From: Mytilinidion resinicola
Taxonomy: Eukaryota; Ascomycota; Dothideomycetes; Mytilinidiales; Mytilinidiaceae
DNA length: 64,000 nucleotides
Direction: 5' to 3'
Assembly (NCBI RefSeq): GCF_010093595.1
Contig: NW_022985451.1
Location: forward strand, 15,996-79,995
Shown: piece after piece, positions 1 to 10,702 of the stretch
Numbering within the stretch: position 1 is the stretch's first letter
Layout of the letters: each line of letters opens with the position of its first letter
The notes under the pieces: generated by a model
The model's input: only the letters and a program-made list of their open reading frames with translations
Databases searched by the model: none
Told to the model about the DNA's origin: nothing
Translations under genes and position numbers: made by a program

Positions 1-170
1 AGTAACGCCCTTTTTGGTGAGTGTATATAGGCTATATTAATACATATATTCAATTTCTAGATGAATTGTGATAAATCTCGGTGTTGAGCTAATATTTGTG
101 TTGAGCGAGTGGGCCTGCGCGTAGTTCGAAGAACCGGTGAGGGGCCGAGTACCCAAGGTGTAGACCTCCA

Positions 171-2496
171 TCACAACCCCTTCCACATCATTTTGGAAAC
201 ATGGTCAACCTTCTTCCTGCTTGGCTTCACGAGGCCAAAATATTTGAACTCCGCTAATGATCTCTGGAAGAGGGATCTATGAAAATTGTTAGTCTAACTC
301 GGGTGGATACCAGTGCTGAAGCTAGATGATGGGACGTGGATCTTACGTGGTGACATCTTCCGATTGGTTGTCTTCACCTCCAGTGATGGCGTTGAAGGCA
401 AGCCACAAATCATTGACATTCAACATCGCGCCCGACTCCAGGTATAGTTGATACAAGATAGTGCTTGGGGGCTGGCTAGCTGATAGCTGATGCTGCGTCG
501 CGCGTTAGCTAAAGGCGTTGCAAGACATATGAAATTAGCCAGCTTACTTCTCCCTCAGCCTTTGACTCTGCACAGCAACTACAATTGAGATAGTCATGGG
601 GTGAAGACAGAGCGCGTTCCATTGCAAATCGAGGCTTAGGCGCAAACACCTCGTTATGTGGCGATTTGAGGTCGTACAGCAAGATTTCGGACAAGTATAG
701 ACTGTGCGGGTCAATGAGCGCTTCTGTCAGATACGCTTCTAGCTCGTCGTGAAAGCGTCCAATCAGATCCGAATAGGCAGCATCTTGCTTAGAAAGTGTG
801 GACTTATGCTTGCTTAGATCTACCTTTTGTGCCACTAGGGTAGTTCTAAGGGTGTTGCTTTGCACATCGTAATGGCTCTTGAGGGGTGCTGAGGTGGTGC
901 TATGTTCCGTTAGATCGGCAAGTGCTTGTTGGTATTCCTTAATGTCCATCGGTAGCCCACTATGCCTCAAAGATGCTAGGGTTGCTAGCACATGAGAAAA
1001 TGTGTCCGAAGATGCTTTCCTGACCATCAAAATGGTCTCACGGGTTAACGGTGACCCATAAAGGTCTCCGGAAGCTGATCGAATGTAAAGCGAGGAGTAT
1101 CGGACTTGCTGCGTTTTCCACATAGCATTTCTGAGGATGACAACGACGGCAATTGCCGACGTGAGTCTAGACAGCGCTGTTTGACCTAGTTCTAGATGCT
1201 GTTTGATGTTCGCAAACAGAAATTGATCTGAATCCAACAGGCTGTGGATTTCGTCGGTTGACCCATCTTCGAGTAAGGCTTCGACATAGCTATGTGAGTT
1301 AGCATTCTGGACAAGTTGATGATGTAGGATATAGTCATACTTGCGGAAAGATGGGAGAGTTCTCAAAGCCTCAAAAGCGCTGTGGTTGATCTGATCAAAC
1401 TCAAGTGAACGATTCAAAAAGACGCTCATAGGGTTTGCATAGAAATGACACAAGTATGCATACTACCTTCTGTTAGCTTTCTCGGGGATATTTGATTGCA
1501 TGCATACCTTCAAGGAGTCATAGAAGTCTTGTGTGCTCTGAGAATGATCGCTGTGCCTATCAAGAAGTAACCTGCAAAGGTTGGGGCCAACTCGAAGGGA
1601 CACATGAGGCCCTTCGACAGTAGCTCGGAAGATCTTTTCGAGGCTCTCCTCGGCCTGTTCTACAACAAACTGCTCCCCTTCTAATGAAAGAATTGCAGAT
1701 CCGGTCAGTCTGTCCTGGAACCTATCCGCAGAGGTGGCGATCCCGAAGAGCAACACGAATGGCAAGCGATCGGACCATGAGCTATGCACGTTAGTCCAAA
1801 TGAATTCTATCCGCGGAAGAGACACTACCTTAAAAGCTCAATCGTCTCGACTATTATGCTATCATCAAAGCCCTCGCTGTCTTGAATTGCAATAGTAATC
1901 TTGTCGACAGGCGTCTTTGAATACCAGTCCAGTAGAAGGCACAGATCATAGTCAAGTGGCTTCGAGCCTGTCTTGTGAGCACCACTAGGGGGTAGCTCGT
2001 CGTCGTCTTCGTCGATGGGGAGTCCAGAGGTTGCTTTCCTGATTAAAGTCTTCAAAAGCGTTTTGAGATTTGGGCATTCCGCCGAGTTCAGAGGAACAAA
2101 GATACTCTTGGTATCGGCAATAATCTTATCGCTCACACGGCGAAAGAAGGGGCCGTGGGACGCAATGCTTGGGCCAGTAATGACGAGTCCAGTCGGAATA
2201 GGTGGCCGGTCACGACGAGGGCCAGGCACAACACCAGACACAAACGCTGCAATTTTCTCAAGGGTAGAGCGATCGGCATCATCGATGGCACCCTGCGATC
2301 ATCAGCAAGGTTGCCCTACTCAAGTTGCGATGCATACCTGTATCTGATGTTCCTGCTGAGCCCAGGCTTCGTGGAAGGCATGCTCGCGGAGTTCCCACGT
2401 CGTTGGTTGGCCTGTGTTGACAAGTCGGCGACGTTTCGGGGCTCGTCCAGGTTGCGGACGCGGCGGCGCATACAAGTAGCACTTTTTGTCTTCCAT
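171..2496 (-). CDS. ORC3: Origin recognition complex subunit 3
   Basis: Subunit of the ORC complex that binds replication origins and loads MCM helicase in the nucleus. Six exons, complement(join(171..276,347..471,548..1462,1508..1781,1829..2292,2338..2496)), give 680 aa, a normal Orc3 length. The N-terminus has a basic KRRR patch and the AFHEAWAQQEHQIQ helix. After intron 1 comes the ATPase-like core (PTGLVITGPSIASHG, then LPFVLLFGIATS), then the YAYLCHFYANPMSVFLN and LYDLKSPHNEVF blocks, and a winged-helix end (SLFQRSLAEFKYFGLVKPS, ending MMWKGL). Introns are 45-76 nt and phase-consistent. I chose the ATG at 2496; an in-frame ATG at 2574 would add 26 unconserved residues. Family assignment rests on remembered Orc3 motifs and I am confident of it. 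Confidence 0.9.
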
Positions 2497-3030
2497 CTTG
2501 ATGCATGTGTTGAGGCCACTTAGAGGCGAGGTGAATAGGAAGCGTGGTACTGTCGGTGCAACTGCAGGTCTCATTTGTGCGGTCTGAGGAGCTTGCGATC
2601 AGTGCCCGTGCGTTACATCAAGCTGTGCTATCCAATTGCACGTGTAGATTTATCATCGAATTATATGCTCACTCAAGGCGCTTATGCAAAGCACTGTGAT
2701 TGAGATATTCAAAACTCGAGTCATTCATAGCCGGACGTCAATCCTTTTCATGATTTCACTGGCACAGAGCACCGCAATGTGTAGTAGATTGGTAGATATA
2801 ATTGCCAATGCAAAGGTATGATTACATGCCAAAGCTATCCACGATATAGAATAGTTATATGGAGTTTTGAGTTCTCGCCGTTGAGTTACCGAAAGACCGC
2901 CGCTGCGGTCTGCTCTCGCTTTGGAGATGTAATCGCGGCCAACGGATCTAACCCGAGTGGATTGTGAATAGCAGATGCACTTCAGTCATGCATGCTACCA
3001 AATTAATCGCGGGTTAACAGGGAGTCACGT
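2497..3030. other. Intergenic region between ORC3 and the G-patch gene
   Basis: This holds the upstream region of ORC3 and the 3' flank of the G-patch gene; both are on the minus strand. No ORF with recognisable similarity, RNA gene or repeat is seen. Confidence 0.6.
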
Positions 3031-4035
3031 TCAGTCGTGGTCATCTTCCGTGATCCCAGGGCAGTCGCTCATTGCCTCGTCAGAGTACTGATACTTACAC
3101 CAGAAGCAGTATCGATGTTCTTGCCGCATATAAATGACGAGTCTCTCCAATCGCTGTTCGGAGGGCAAAGCATTGAACTGGTCTAGTTCAGAGTCCTCCT
3201 GCTCAACTTCGTCCTCGACTTCTTCCTTAAACACACCTGCCTTCTCGTCTCGGCCAAGTGCAAGCAAGTCTTCTCGATCTAGATCTGGGTCTTCGTAAGT
3301 CGGAAGAAACGAGCGAACAGATGTTAGATTATGCCGCATTCGCTTCTCCCCATCAGTCACCAGCCGTTGCCGCACTAAGCCCCGCCAAAGCACATTTATA
3401 CTCCTCAGAGGCTGGCGGGCATTCTTAGGCGTGGGCTTTGTGACCTTGGGTTCCAGCTGTGTACTACTGTCTTCCTTTGCTTTCGAGGCAAGCTCCTCCG
3501 CAACCCTTTGAGCGTTCCTGATCTGGCCTTCGCGTTTGAGTTCTTCTCTCTCAAATCTGACACGCTCGCGGTATTCCCCTTCCTCCGCTTTGACGCGCTT
3601 TGCTTCATGGTTCATCTGCTCTCGGAACTTCCTCTTCTTCTCTGTATCGAGCCCGATGCCGCCTCTATCTTCCTTGAGCACCACCTGAATAGGCTCCGCG
3701 CGGCCGCCTTTGTCAGCGCCCAAGGTGTCTCCATGTTTGAACCCCAGCTTGGCCATCATTTTGAATCCCTTATTAGACGTGTCGTGGAGCGGTGTGGCAA
3801 GAGCTGCCTCTCGTGCGGCTGCTTCATCCGCAGCTTTCTCCGCCTTCGATTTAACTTGAGCTTTGAGCGCAGCCTAGTGAGGAAGTGTTAGAATCGGCTG
3901 AAGCAGATGTAGTTCATTAAAACATACCTCGCGCTTTTTGCGAGCGACCCGCTGGATAGAGGTTTCCTTGAGTGCTTGCGCAGGCTCGGCGATGGCCATA
4001 GACATGTAGTCATCTTCATCGTCAGAGTCCGCCAT
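3031..4035 (-). CDS. G-patch domain protein, GPATCH11-like
   Basis: Two exons, complement(join(3031..3873,3928..4035)), 316 aa. The start is the ATG at 4035 in an acidic leader (MADSDDEDDYMSMAIAEP). A basic helix bridges the 54-nt intron, followed by a G-patch (GFKMMAKLGFKHGDTLG, then GIGLDTEKKRKFREQ) around residues 70-110, a long charged helix, and a C-terminal cysteine/aromatic block (YCFWCKYQYSDEAMSDCPG) like the DUF4187 region of GPATCH11 proteins. G-patch proteins often activate DEAH-box RNA helicases. The human GPATCH11 name is used only for architecture; the fungal function is an inference. The promoter region is shared with the divergent DUF3712 gene about 1.65 kb away. Confidence 0.85.
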
Positions 4036-5684
4036 TCTGGCTCAAAGGATGGGTGTTGCTCGTGCTAGAACCTGGGGAGAGAGTTAAACAGTGGAACTGC
4101 TACGGCACGTGACCTGCCGATGATTAGCCGTAATATCCTACGCCTCTCAAGAACCCCTCAACTAGAGGTCAAGATACATCACCGCTGCTAGCTTTCACCA
4201 GCTCCCGAACGTGACTGAGTCACTGGACCGCCCTCAGCTCCGGAATGCCCCGAAATCTTGATCTGAACAACCCATCATGTTGCTTTTCTGGACCCTCCTC
4301 ATAGAATAGGCACGGATGGGAAGGAAGGGGTATGCACAAGTTCCCCGCAAACATGGACCAGCTCGTATTGCATCACACGACACGGCACTTCTTCTATGAT
4401 GGCCGTCACTCGCTCTTTCGACCCTCAGGTGCGCCGCCGCGTCGGTGTTGGAAGTTCAAACAAAGACAACCTGCCGAACCGCTCCTATCTGCCGCCACAG
4501 GAAGCATGTCACAGCATGGCATGATTATCTGCAGATAGCAGTCACATGTCGTTCTTCTCAGAAGCATCGCGCTGCGTGTGCGTATCAATTGTCGATCTCA
4601 AGCGGCTAGGTGCTGGCCTCGGTGCTGGCCTCTGATTTAGTATCAAGGTTGACATCTACCGAGTCACCCACAGCTTCAGGATACGGATGCCCAGGGGGTC
4701 CGTTTGGCATCTTGGGAAGCCAATATCCCAGGACTGACGCAGCCGGTGGCAGACCAAGCCTCATCTATGTACTATGCACATACCCCGGACTCCAGAAACC
4801 CCAGAGACACCTCCCGCTTTCCGATCGCGTCCCCCGCCGCTTGGCCGCATCGAGCACTGTGACCGTTGCCGGCCCAGAGTCTGTTACGTCTTGCCCCGCG
4901 ACCTCGCCGCATCCTTCGGCAGCAACCCGTACAGGTTTGTTGGTACTGGATCTTCCATGCTGTTGAAAAGCTTCCTGCTCACACTGTCAACTGGGTTCGT
5001 GGCGACAGGCATCTTGACGTCTGTCATGCTCGCGGTGTATGTACGCAGACAGCCTCGCATACGTTATTCCTTGCTGTGGCTCTTTTTTCGTTCTAGCGAC
5101 CTCACTTACGGCGGCCGCTAGAAAGATAGCGCACCGTTGCTGGACCGCGCTACCGATTCTATCCCTTGCAATTTAGCGCGCAGCTCGACTTGCTCTGGCT
5201 TCGAAGCATGTGCTTGATGGATATCCAGTCCTTTTCTAACGCCAGCCTCGGTAATGCCAGGATAGTTCGTTTCCTCCCGTCGCTGGGGTAGACTGGTCGC
5301 TCGGCCAACTTCCTCTTTGAGTATCCTCTTATTGGCTGTGATTGGTCAACTGTCGACTACGAGCCTTGCCACCCAATATCCCCAGCGTCCAACCCCCGTA
5401 CCCCGTTCTCCGCCTCTCTGTTTTAGACTCGTCCACTGATCAGCCCTCGGCGGAGGCGCGCTGGTACAGACGCCCCCCTTCTCCAGGGCGGTTGTGTTTT
5501 CCTCTAATGTCATCTAGCATGTGCGCCGTTGTGCCCTTTCTGTGCTCTTAATCCTGGCGGCGCTCGCACATGTTATTATTCTCAAGCAGCTATAGGTATC
5601 AAACATATGCTCCCACTCCAGTCCCATTTTTTATTCGTCGTCACCGTCACCGTCCCCGAAGTCCTTCTTCACTCATCGCCCGAC
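4036..5684. promoter_or_regulatory. Long divergent intergenic region
   Basis: Separates the start codons of the G-patch gene (-) and the DUF3712 gene (+). Overlapping ORFs of up to 118 codons (for example 4610-4966 and 4774-5121) occur in two frames, lack family motifs and resemble random open frames in GC-rich DNA. I see no RNA gene or repeat and treat it as promoter/leader sequence. Confidence 0.45.
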
Positions 5685-6886
5685 ATGGAAGACGACGATA
5701 TCAAGAGGGAAACGACTGAGCGAATCGCGCCCACGGGCTCTCTAGACCAGGAGGACTTTGCGAGAAAGCGAGGGGTAGGAGCATCACTCTTCCCACCTGG
5801 AAAGAGCCCCGGTGCCGTGCCCAGAGCCAGAAGTCACTGCAGGAAGTGGTGGTGGTGTGACTGTCTGGTCCTCGCTGTGATTGTTCTCATTATAGTGCTG
5901 CCAATGTAAGTGAATATCGATTTCGAGTCCTCGTGTTTCCATCTGGACTGATCAATCCTGCCAGCGTCTATGTCGCCATACCCAAGACAGCCCAGCACGA
6001 TGTGAACGCGTCGACTCTCGAGATACAACAACAAATCGTCACCGATCCCACGCCATCATCTGTTCATCTGAGGCTTGTTAATGTTGCTCGTAGCGACAGC
6101 AGCTTCCACCCAACACTCGATGCCTTTGAGGCTGCCCTCTTCCTTGAACCCACCGAGCCCGAAATCACGCCATTTGGATATGTCACAATTCCAAAGACGC
6201 AAGTTGGGCATGCGACTACAATAATCGTAGACCAGACTCTAAATATCACCAACAAGGACCAGTTCATGGCATATACTGCATTAGTGATCGGCAGCGATGA
6301 GTTTAGAATCGCCGTTCGTGGCCGGACAGGACTACACCAAAAGGGCCTGTCGAAAATCGATGTAGATTACAACAAAGTAGTAACGATGAAAGGTTGATAA
6401 TACCCTTCTTTACCTAGCAACTTATACTTATTAACAAAATTACTATCAGGTCTCAACAAATTGGCAGGCTTCAACATTACCGAGTTCCAGATCTTGCTCA
6501 CACCAGAGCCCGACGGCTCGAATATGAATGGCACCGTGTCCATACCGAATCAGTCGGTGTTGACTCTTGATTTGGGTAATGTCACCATGGATCTGTCCGT
6601 CCAAGGGACACCCATCGGTCAGGCTGTAATTCCGGACCTCGTCCTTAAGCCTGGCAGCAACATCGTACCCATGCGATCGACCGTGAATCAATCACTTGTG
6701 ATTGGGTTGGTCACTAAGAAGTTCACCAGTGGGCTGCTGCCTATCGACGTTTTGGGTAACTCTAGCGTTAGCAACGGACAGCACCTAGAATACTACGAGG
6801 CGGCCATCAAAAGCAACCCGTTGCACGTTACCCTAGACGTGGGCAGTGCTCTTGCAGCTCTGGGGCTAAATATCACCCAATCGTGA
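5685..6886 (+). CDS. DUF3712-type (LEA2-like) single-pass membrane protein
   Basis: Three exons, join(5685..5905,5965..6392,6450..6886), 361 aa. The cytosolic N-terminus ends in a basic/tryptophan stretch (CRKWWWCDC), followed by one transmembrane helix (LVLAVIVLIIVLPI, about residues 60-75). The rest is a beta-rich extracytosolic region with many N-glycosylation sequons and repeated short strands (YVTIPKTQVGHAT, FRIAVRGRTGLH), as in fungal DUF3712 proteins. Function is unknown. The second intron donor is GTTGAT, weaker than the others, but it restores frame exactly (MKG-LNKLAGFNITEF). The start is the ATG at 5685, which directly precedes the acidic/polar N-terminus. Confidence 0.75.
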
Positions 6887-7777
6887 TGATATGTGGGCAA
6901 GCCACGGTCGGGATTTCTGGGTCTAGTTTCATATACCAATCAAGTTACTACGAACGCTTCCTAGCATTAGTACCGAAGGCGGCAGTGGGACTAGGCATGT
7001 GGGCAGAGACGCTTTCTGTACATATATAATGAAGACGAAAAACGCTAAGATAATGCAAGCTCTCGCTAATTGAATGGCCTTCCAAACCAAAGGTACCAGC
7101 TGGTGATAAGCTTGCTTGACAGAGCGAAGCTGGGCACCCGGCGACGGGTGGCTCCAGGTCTTTGAGGCCACCCATCACAAGCCACCAACACGCGGGAGAT
7201 GGACGAGCGATCGTCACGTGGAAGTCAACTTGGGAGCACCACGTGGGAGGGGTCAGGAAACATCGGGGTGCTGGCCGAAAGACTATACTGTCCGCTTTTA
7301 GCTTCGGATTTGAGATGAATACAAGGGATATAACTAGGCGCTGTTCATCCTTTGGCCGCATCTTAGCGAGCTCACATTACGTGGCTTCGGTGCCATGGAC
7401 AATTACGAGCGTTGTGCGGCCTTTGTGCTGGAGTATTGCGAACTCTTCAATCCATAAGTCAGGCGACTGGCCTGGGGTCCCCAATAGAGAAGTAGGACTT
7501 GGCGCTATTCATGGAGCTGAGGAATCGGCTATCCGTACTGACAAATTCGCGGAAGTCTTCCTCGCGGTGTAATTGCTCTCCAATGCTGACTAAATTTGGC
7601 TCAAGCCTCCGTCAGCGGGCTGCCAAATGACGCCACTGCAAGGGCGGGGCGGCCCCACTAACTCCCGGAGCTTCACCCACCTCAGCTCATATATATTCGA
7701 GCTACCCCTCACTATCTCTGTCCATTGTCCTCTCATAACACATCCACCTGGCCCGATTGAACTCTGCAGTCTTCACC
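6887..7777. other. Intergenic region with promoter of the WrbA-like gene
   Basis: Contains short ORFs on both strands without family motifs. A TATA-like run lies near its right end. Nothing else is recognised. Confidence 0.5.
7689..7697 (+). promoter_or_regulatory. TATA-like box
   Basis: An ATATATATT run lies about 80-90 bp upstream of the ATG at 7778, a plausible distance for a core promoter of the quinone oxidoreductase gene. This is from sequence appearance only. Confidence 0.35.
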
Positions 7778-8618
7778 ATGGCCAAAATCGCCATTGTTTT
7801 CGTATGTTCTCGCCTTAACTGCTTTACATGCGCCAGCTTGGCTGATTCCCCGTGATACACAGTACTCGTTGTACGGGCACATCCAAAAGCTCGCTGAGGC
7901 CGAGAAGAAGGGCATTGAGGCTGTGGGCGGCTCTGCCACTCTCTACCAGTACAATTCACGTACACCCAGCTTTTGCGCCGGCTCTGGTGCTGATCTCAGC
8001 TTAGAATTCCCGAGACGCTCCCACAGGAAGTCCTGACCAAGATGCACGCTCCTCCGAAGCCTTCTGACATCGAGATCGCAACTCCTGCCATACTCGAGCA
8101 GTATGATGGCATTCTTTTCGGTATTCCCACCCGCTATGGCAACTTTCCCGCCCAGTGGAAGGCCTTCTGGGACTCCACCGGTGGCCAATGGCAGACTGGA
8201 GCATACTGGGGAAAGTACGCTGGTGTGTTCGTCTCTACTGGCACGGTACTGTTCAACCCTTCCATTTAACCATCTCGACTTGGTCTGATTCCGTGTACAG
8301 CCGGGCGGTGGACAGGAATCGACGGCGATTGCCGCGCTGAGCACCTTCGCCCATCACGGGTTCATCTACGTACCCTTGGGCTACAAGACCACCTTCGCTC
8401 TCCTGGCGAACTTGGATGAAGTGCGTGGAGGATCCCCCTGGGGTGCGGGTACCTTTGCGGTATGTATCTCGGTCATCTTCGCTACTCTGTAATGGGCACT
8501 GATTGTTTAACTGCAGGGCCCCGACGGCTCCCGCCAGCCCACAGCTCTTGAGCTCGAATTGGCCGAGAAGCAGGGTGCGGCTTTCTACGGAGCCGTGTCA
8601 AAGGCTTTCCCGGCGTGA
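7778..8618 (+). CDS. NAD(P)H:quinone oxidoreductase, WrbA/Pst2 flavodoxin family
   Basis: Five exons, join(7778..7801,7863..7948,8005..8245,8301..8459,8517..8618), 203 aa, the usual size for WrbA proteins. It starts [22 protein letters not shown], the FMN phosphate-binding segment, and continues with [22 protein letters not shown], a [10 protein letters not shown] loop, [15 protein letters not shown] and [15 protein letters not shown], all WrbA hallmarks. The enzyme reduces quinones by two electrons with an FMN cofactor and protects against redox-cycling compounds. Members include fungal minor allergens of the Alt a 7 type. The first exon is only 24 nt. The second intron is set by phase (donor GTACAA, acceptor CTTAG). 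Confidence 0.92.
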
Positions 8619-9137
8619 CTAGGAAAAGCAGACGGGGGGCCAGCATCGCATAGCGCCAATGGTATAAAGCAAACACCACAAGATACACCGAAGCCAGCTG
8701 AGACAAAAAACGGTAACTCTCAGGGGCCGGCAGAGGAAGAAAAAGATGCGAAAGAAGGACCATGCGGCCTCCCAAGCAAGTGTTCCATATTGTAATGGCT
8801 CTTGCGACTCATAAACTCAATAGGACAATCTTTAATTCTTTAAAGTCAAACTCGTGAACTATTATAGCATGTGCTGCATTACTAGTAGAGGATCATTAAT
8901 GCCATGAGGTTTGCGCAACCTTCGTTCCTACCCGGAGGATTAAATTGTGAGTATTGACGCCTTGTTGCACCTGGTGCACCTGATGCAACCCGCAAACCCC
9001 GTAAATGCTAGAAGCGAACGCATGCTTCTCAAACAGACGAAACCAGAACTTTTCCCCCAGATAGAATGCAGCAGAAAATTGCTGCTTAGTCGAGCACCTC
9101 ACCTAGACTTGCTCTGTCGATTCTCGAGCTATGTCCC
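8619..9137. other. Convergent intergenic region
   Basis: 3' flanks of two convergent genes. No repeat, RNA gene or supported ORF is seen. Confidence 0.55.
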
Positions 9138-10702
9138 TCAGGCCGATATGGAAACCCAGTTCTTACACATCCCGCTCATGAACTCATCCTCGTCGACACG
9201 TTCGAATGGTTCTTCCTCGTCTTTGCCGTACAGACCGGTGGATCCGTAAGGACCTTTTCGAGATAGAGACCGCGAGACAGGCCATGATCCACCAGATGCC
9301 AACTGAGCGAGCTGGAAGTCGCCGTGAACCGCATTCGCGTGCGGTTCGAATATGAAATCTGCGAAAAACAGCTCAACGAACAAATTCTTGGGTATGTGGC
9401 AGCTCGCTCGGGCGGCTACAAGACGGCGCGCTTGCTCAAGTAGTCGTTTGAGGGTCCACTGGGCCTCGTAGGTAGATCGACCGTCTTCGTGGCCACACAA
9501 TCGAGCGGCCCGTACTTGCAGATCTCCAGACCAACGGACGTTTTCGTTGGCAAACAAAGCAGAGCACATCGATGGAACGGATAGCGAGACCGTCTCTAGT
9601 TTGGTGCAGTTTGTGAGGACCGTGCAAAGATGCTCGCTATCAGGAAGCGACCCGGGATGGGGATGGAAGAACCCGTCGTTAGATCGAGGGGAATGCTCCA
9701 GCACTTTCAAGGTCGACTGAGAGGACTTTACCACTGCCATCACACCTGAATCCATAAATTTAGCACATGACTAAGGCCAAACAATGAATGCATCAGAGAT
9801 ATCTTACCATCAATTGAGATTGTTGAGAGGCAGGTCAAATGGAATTCTTCTAGTCTTGTAGCCGTTCGAGCAATGGCTTGAAGATCCCGATCATCGATTG
9901 GCATAAATGTGGAATTGCCAAACACCTTGAGTCTGCGGAGCTGGCTGAAGTCCACTGAAGGAGAGTCCAATGGACGAAGGTCAAGCTGATTGTCCGACTC
10001 ACCAGCTAGAGCAGCTGGCAGGTCAACCGCGAGGAGTTCCAGCGATCGCAGGGGGGCCCCGGTGCCAATAAGCAACTGCGCCCAGTCTTGGGCAGCGAGA
10101 TGCCTCAGCGTTGTCCAGGGCAGACTGACAGCCGTTAGGTTTGTGCAGTTTCGAAGCGCAGAAGAAATTTTTAGGTCTGTCCCGTAGGTGTAAAAACCAT
10201 CGAACCACATACGACGAATCTTCGACGCCACTTCGGGATAGTCGGCAAGTAGTTGAACTGTACGATTGAGGGATCCATAAGGATCCTTGTACACAGCCGT
10301 GCCCGACGGCTTTTCCACAAGCTCATACAGGCGGTAGGCTTCTACAACACTAGTCAGTCGCTGATCAATGCCAAAGGATATTTCTCTCGTACCTCGTCTC
10401 TGCGATAACTCGGCCCAGCGCTCGGCGCCCTTCCAACGACGGATGAAGACGTCTTTCAAGGCGTACTGCAGGCCCCATTCGTGCCAGTCCCAGCATACGT
10501 GGCGGATGGACGCAGTGGCGTCCCACCTCAGCAGCTCGGGAGGAACAGTTCCTCTAACGTAGCGCTGCAGAGCTGTCTTCTGTAGCGGCAGAGGAGCTTG
10601 GGACAAGCCGAAAGTAAAGGTGACGCCATCCCGCTGGTTGAGCTGGGCGGCAGTCTCGAGGATCTGTGCGAGTATTTCGTATGGGAAGGCGTTGATGTTC
10701 AT
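9138..10702 (-). CDS. F-box-like / leucine-rich fungal protein
   Basis: Three exons, complement(join(9138..9745,9808..10341,10393..10702)), 483 aa. The N-terminus (MNINAFPYEILAQILETAAQ) has the shape of a fungal F-box (FPxEIL.QIL), which would recruit Skp1 in an SCF ubiquitin ligase. The rest has irregular leucine-rich segments (LRNCTNLTAVSLPW, LRRLKVFGNSTF, TRLEEFHLTCLSTISIDG). The intron at 9746-9807 is well supported (GTAAGA...CAG). The one at 10342-10392 is 51 nt without a stop, so retaining it would add 17 residues in frame. A substrate cannot be inferred. Confidence 0.65.

Noticed and set aside
4610..5121. Overlapping plus-strand ORFs of 115-118 codons in the divergent intergenic region
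   Set aside because: Two frames open together, no conserved pattern, no sensible splice extension.
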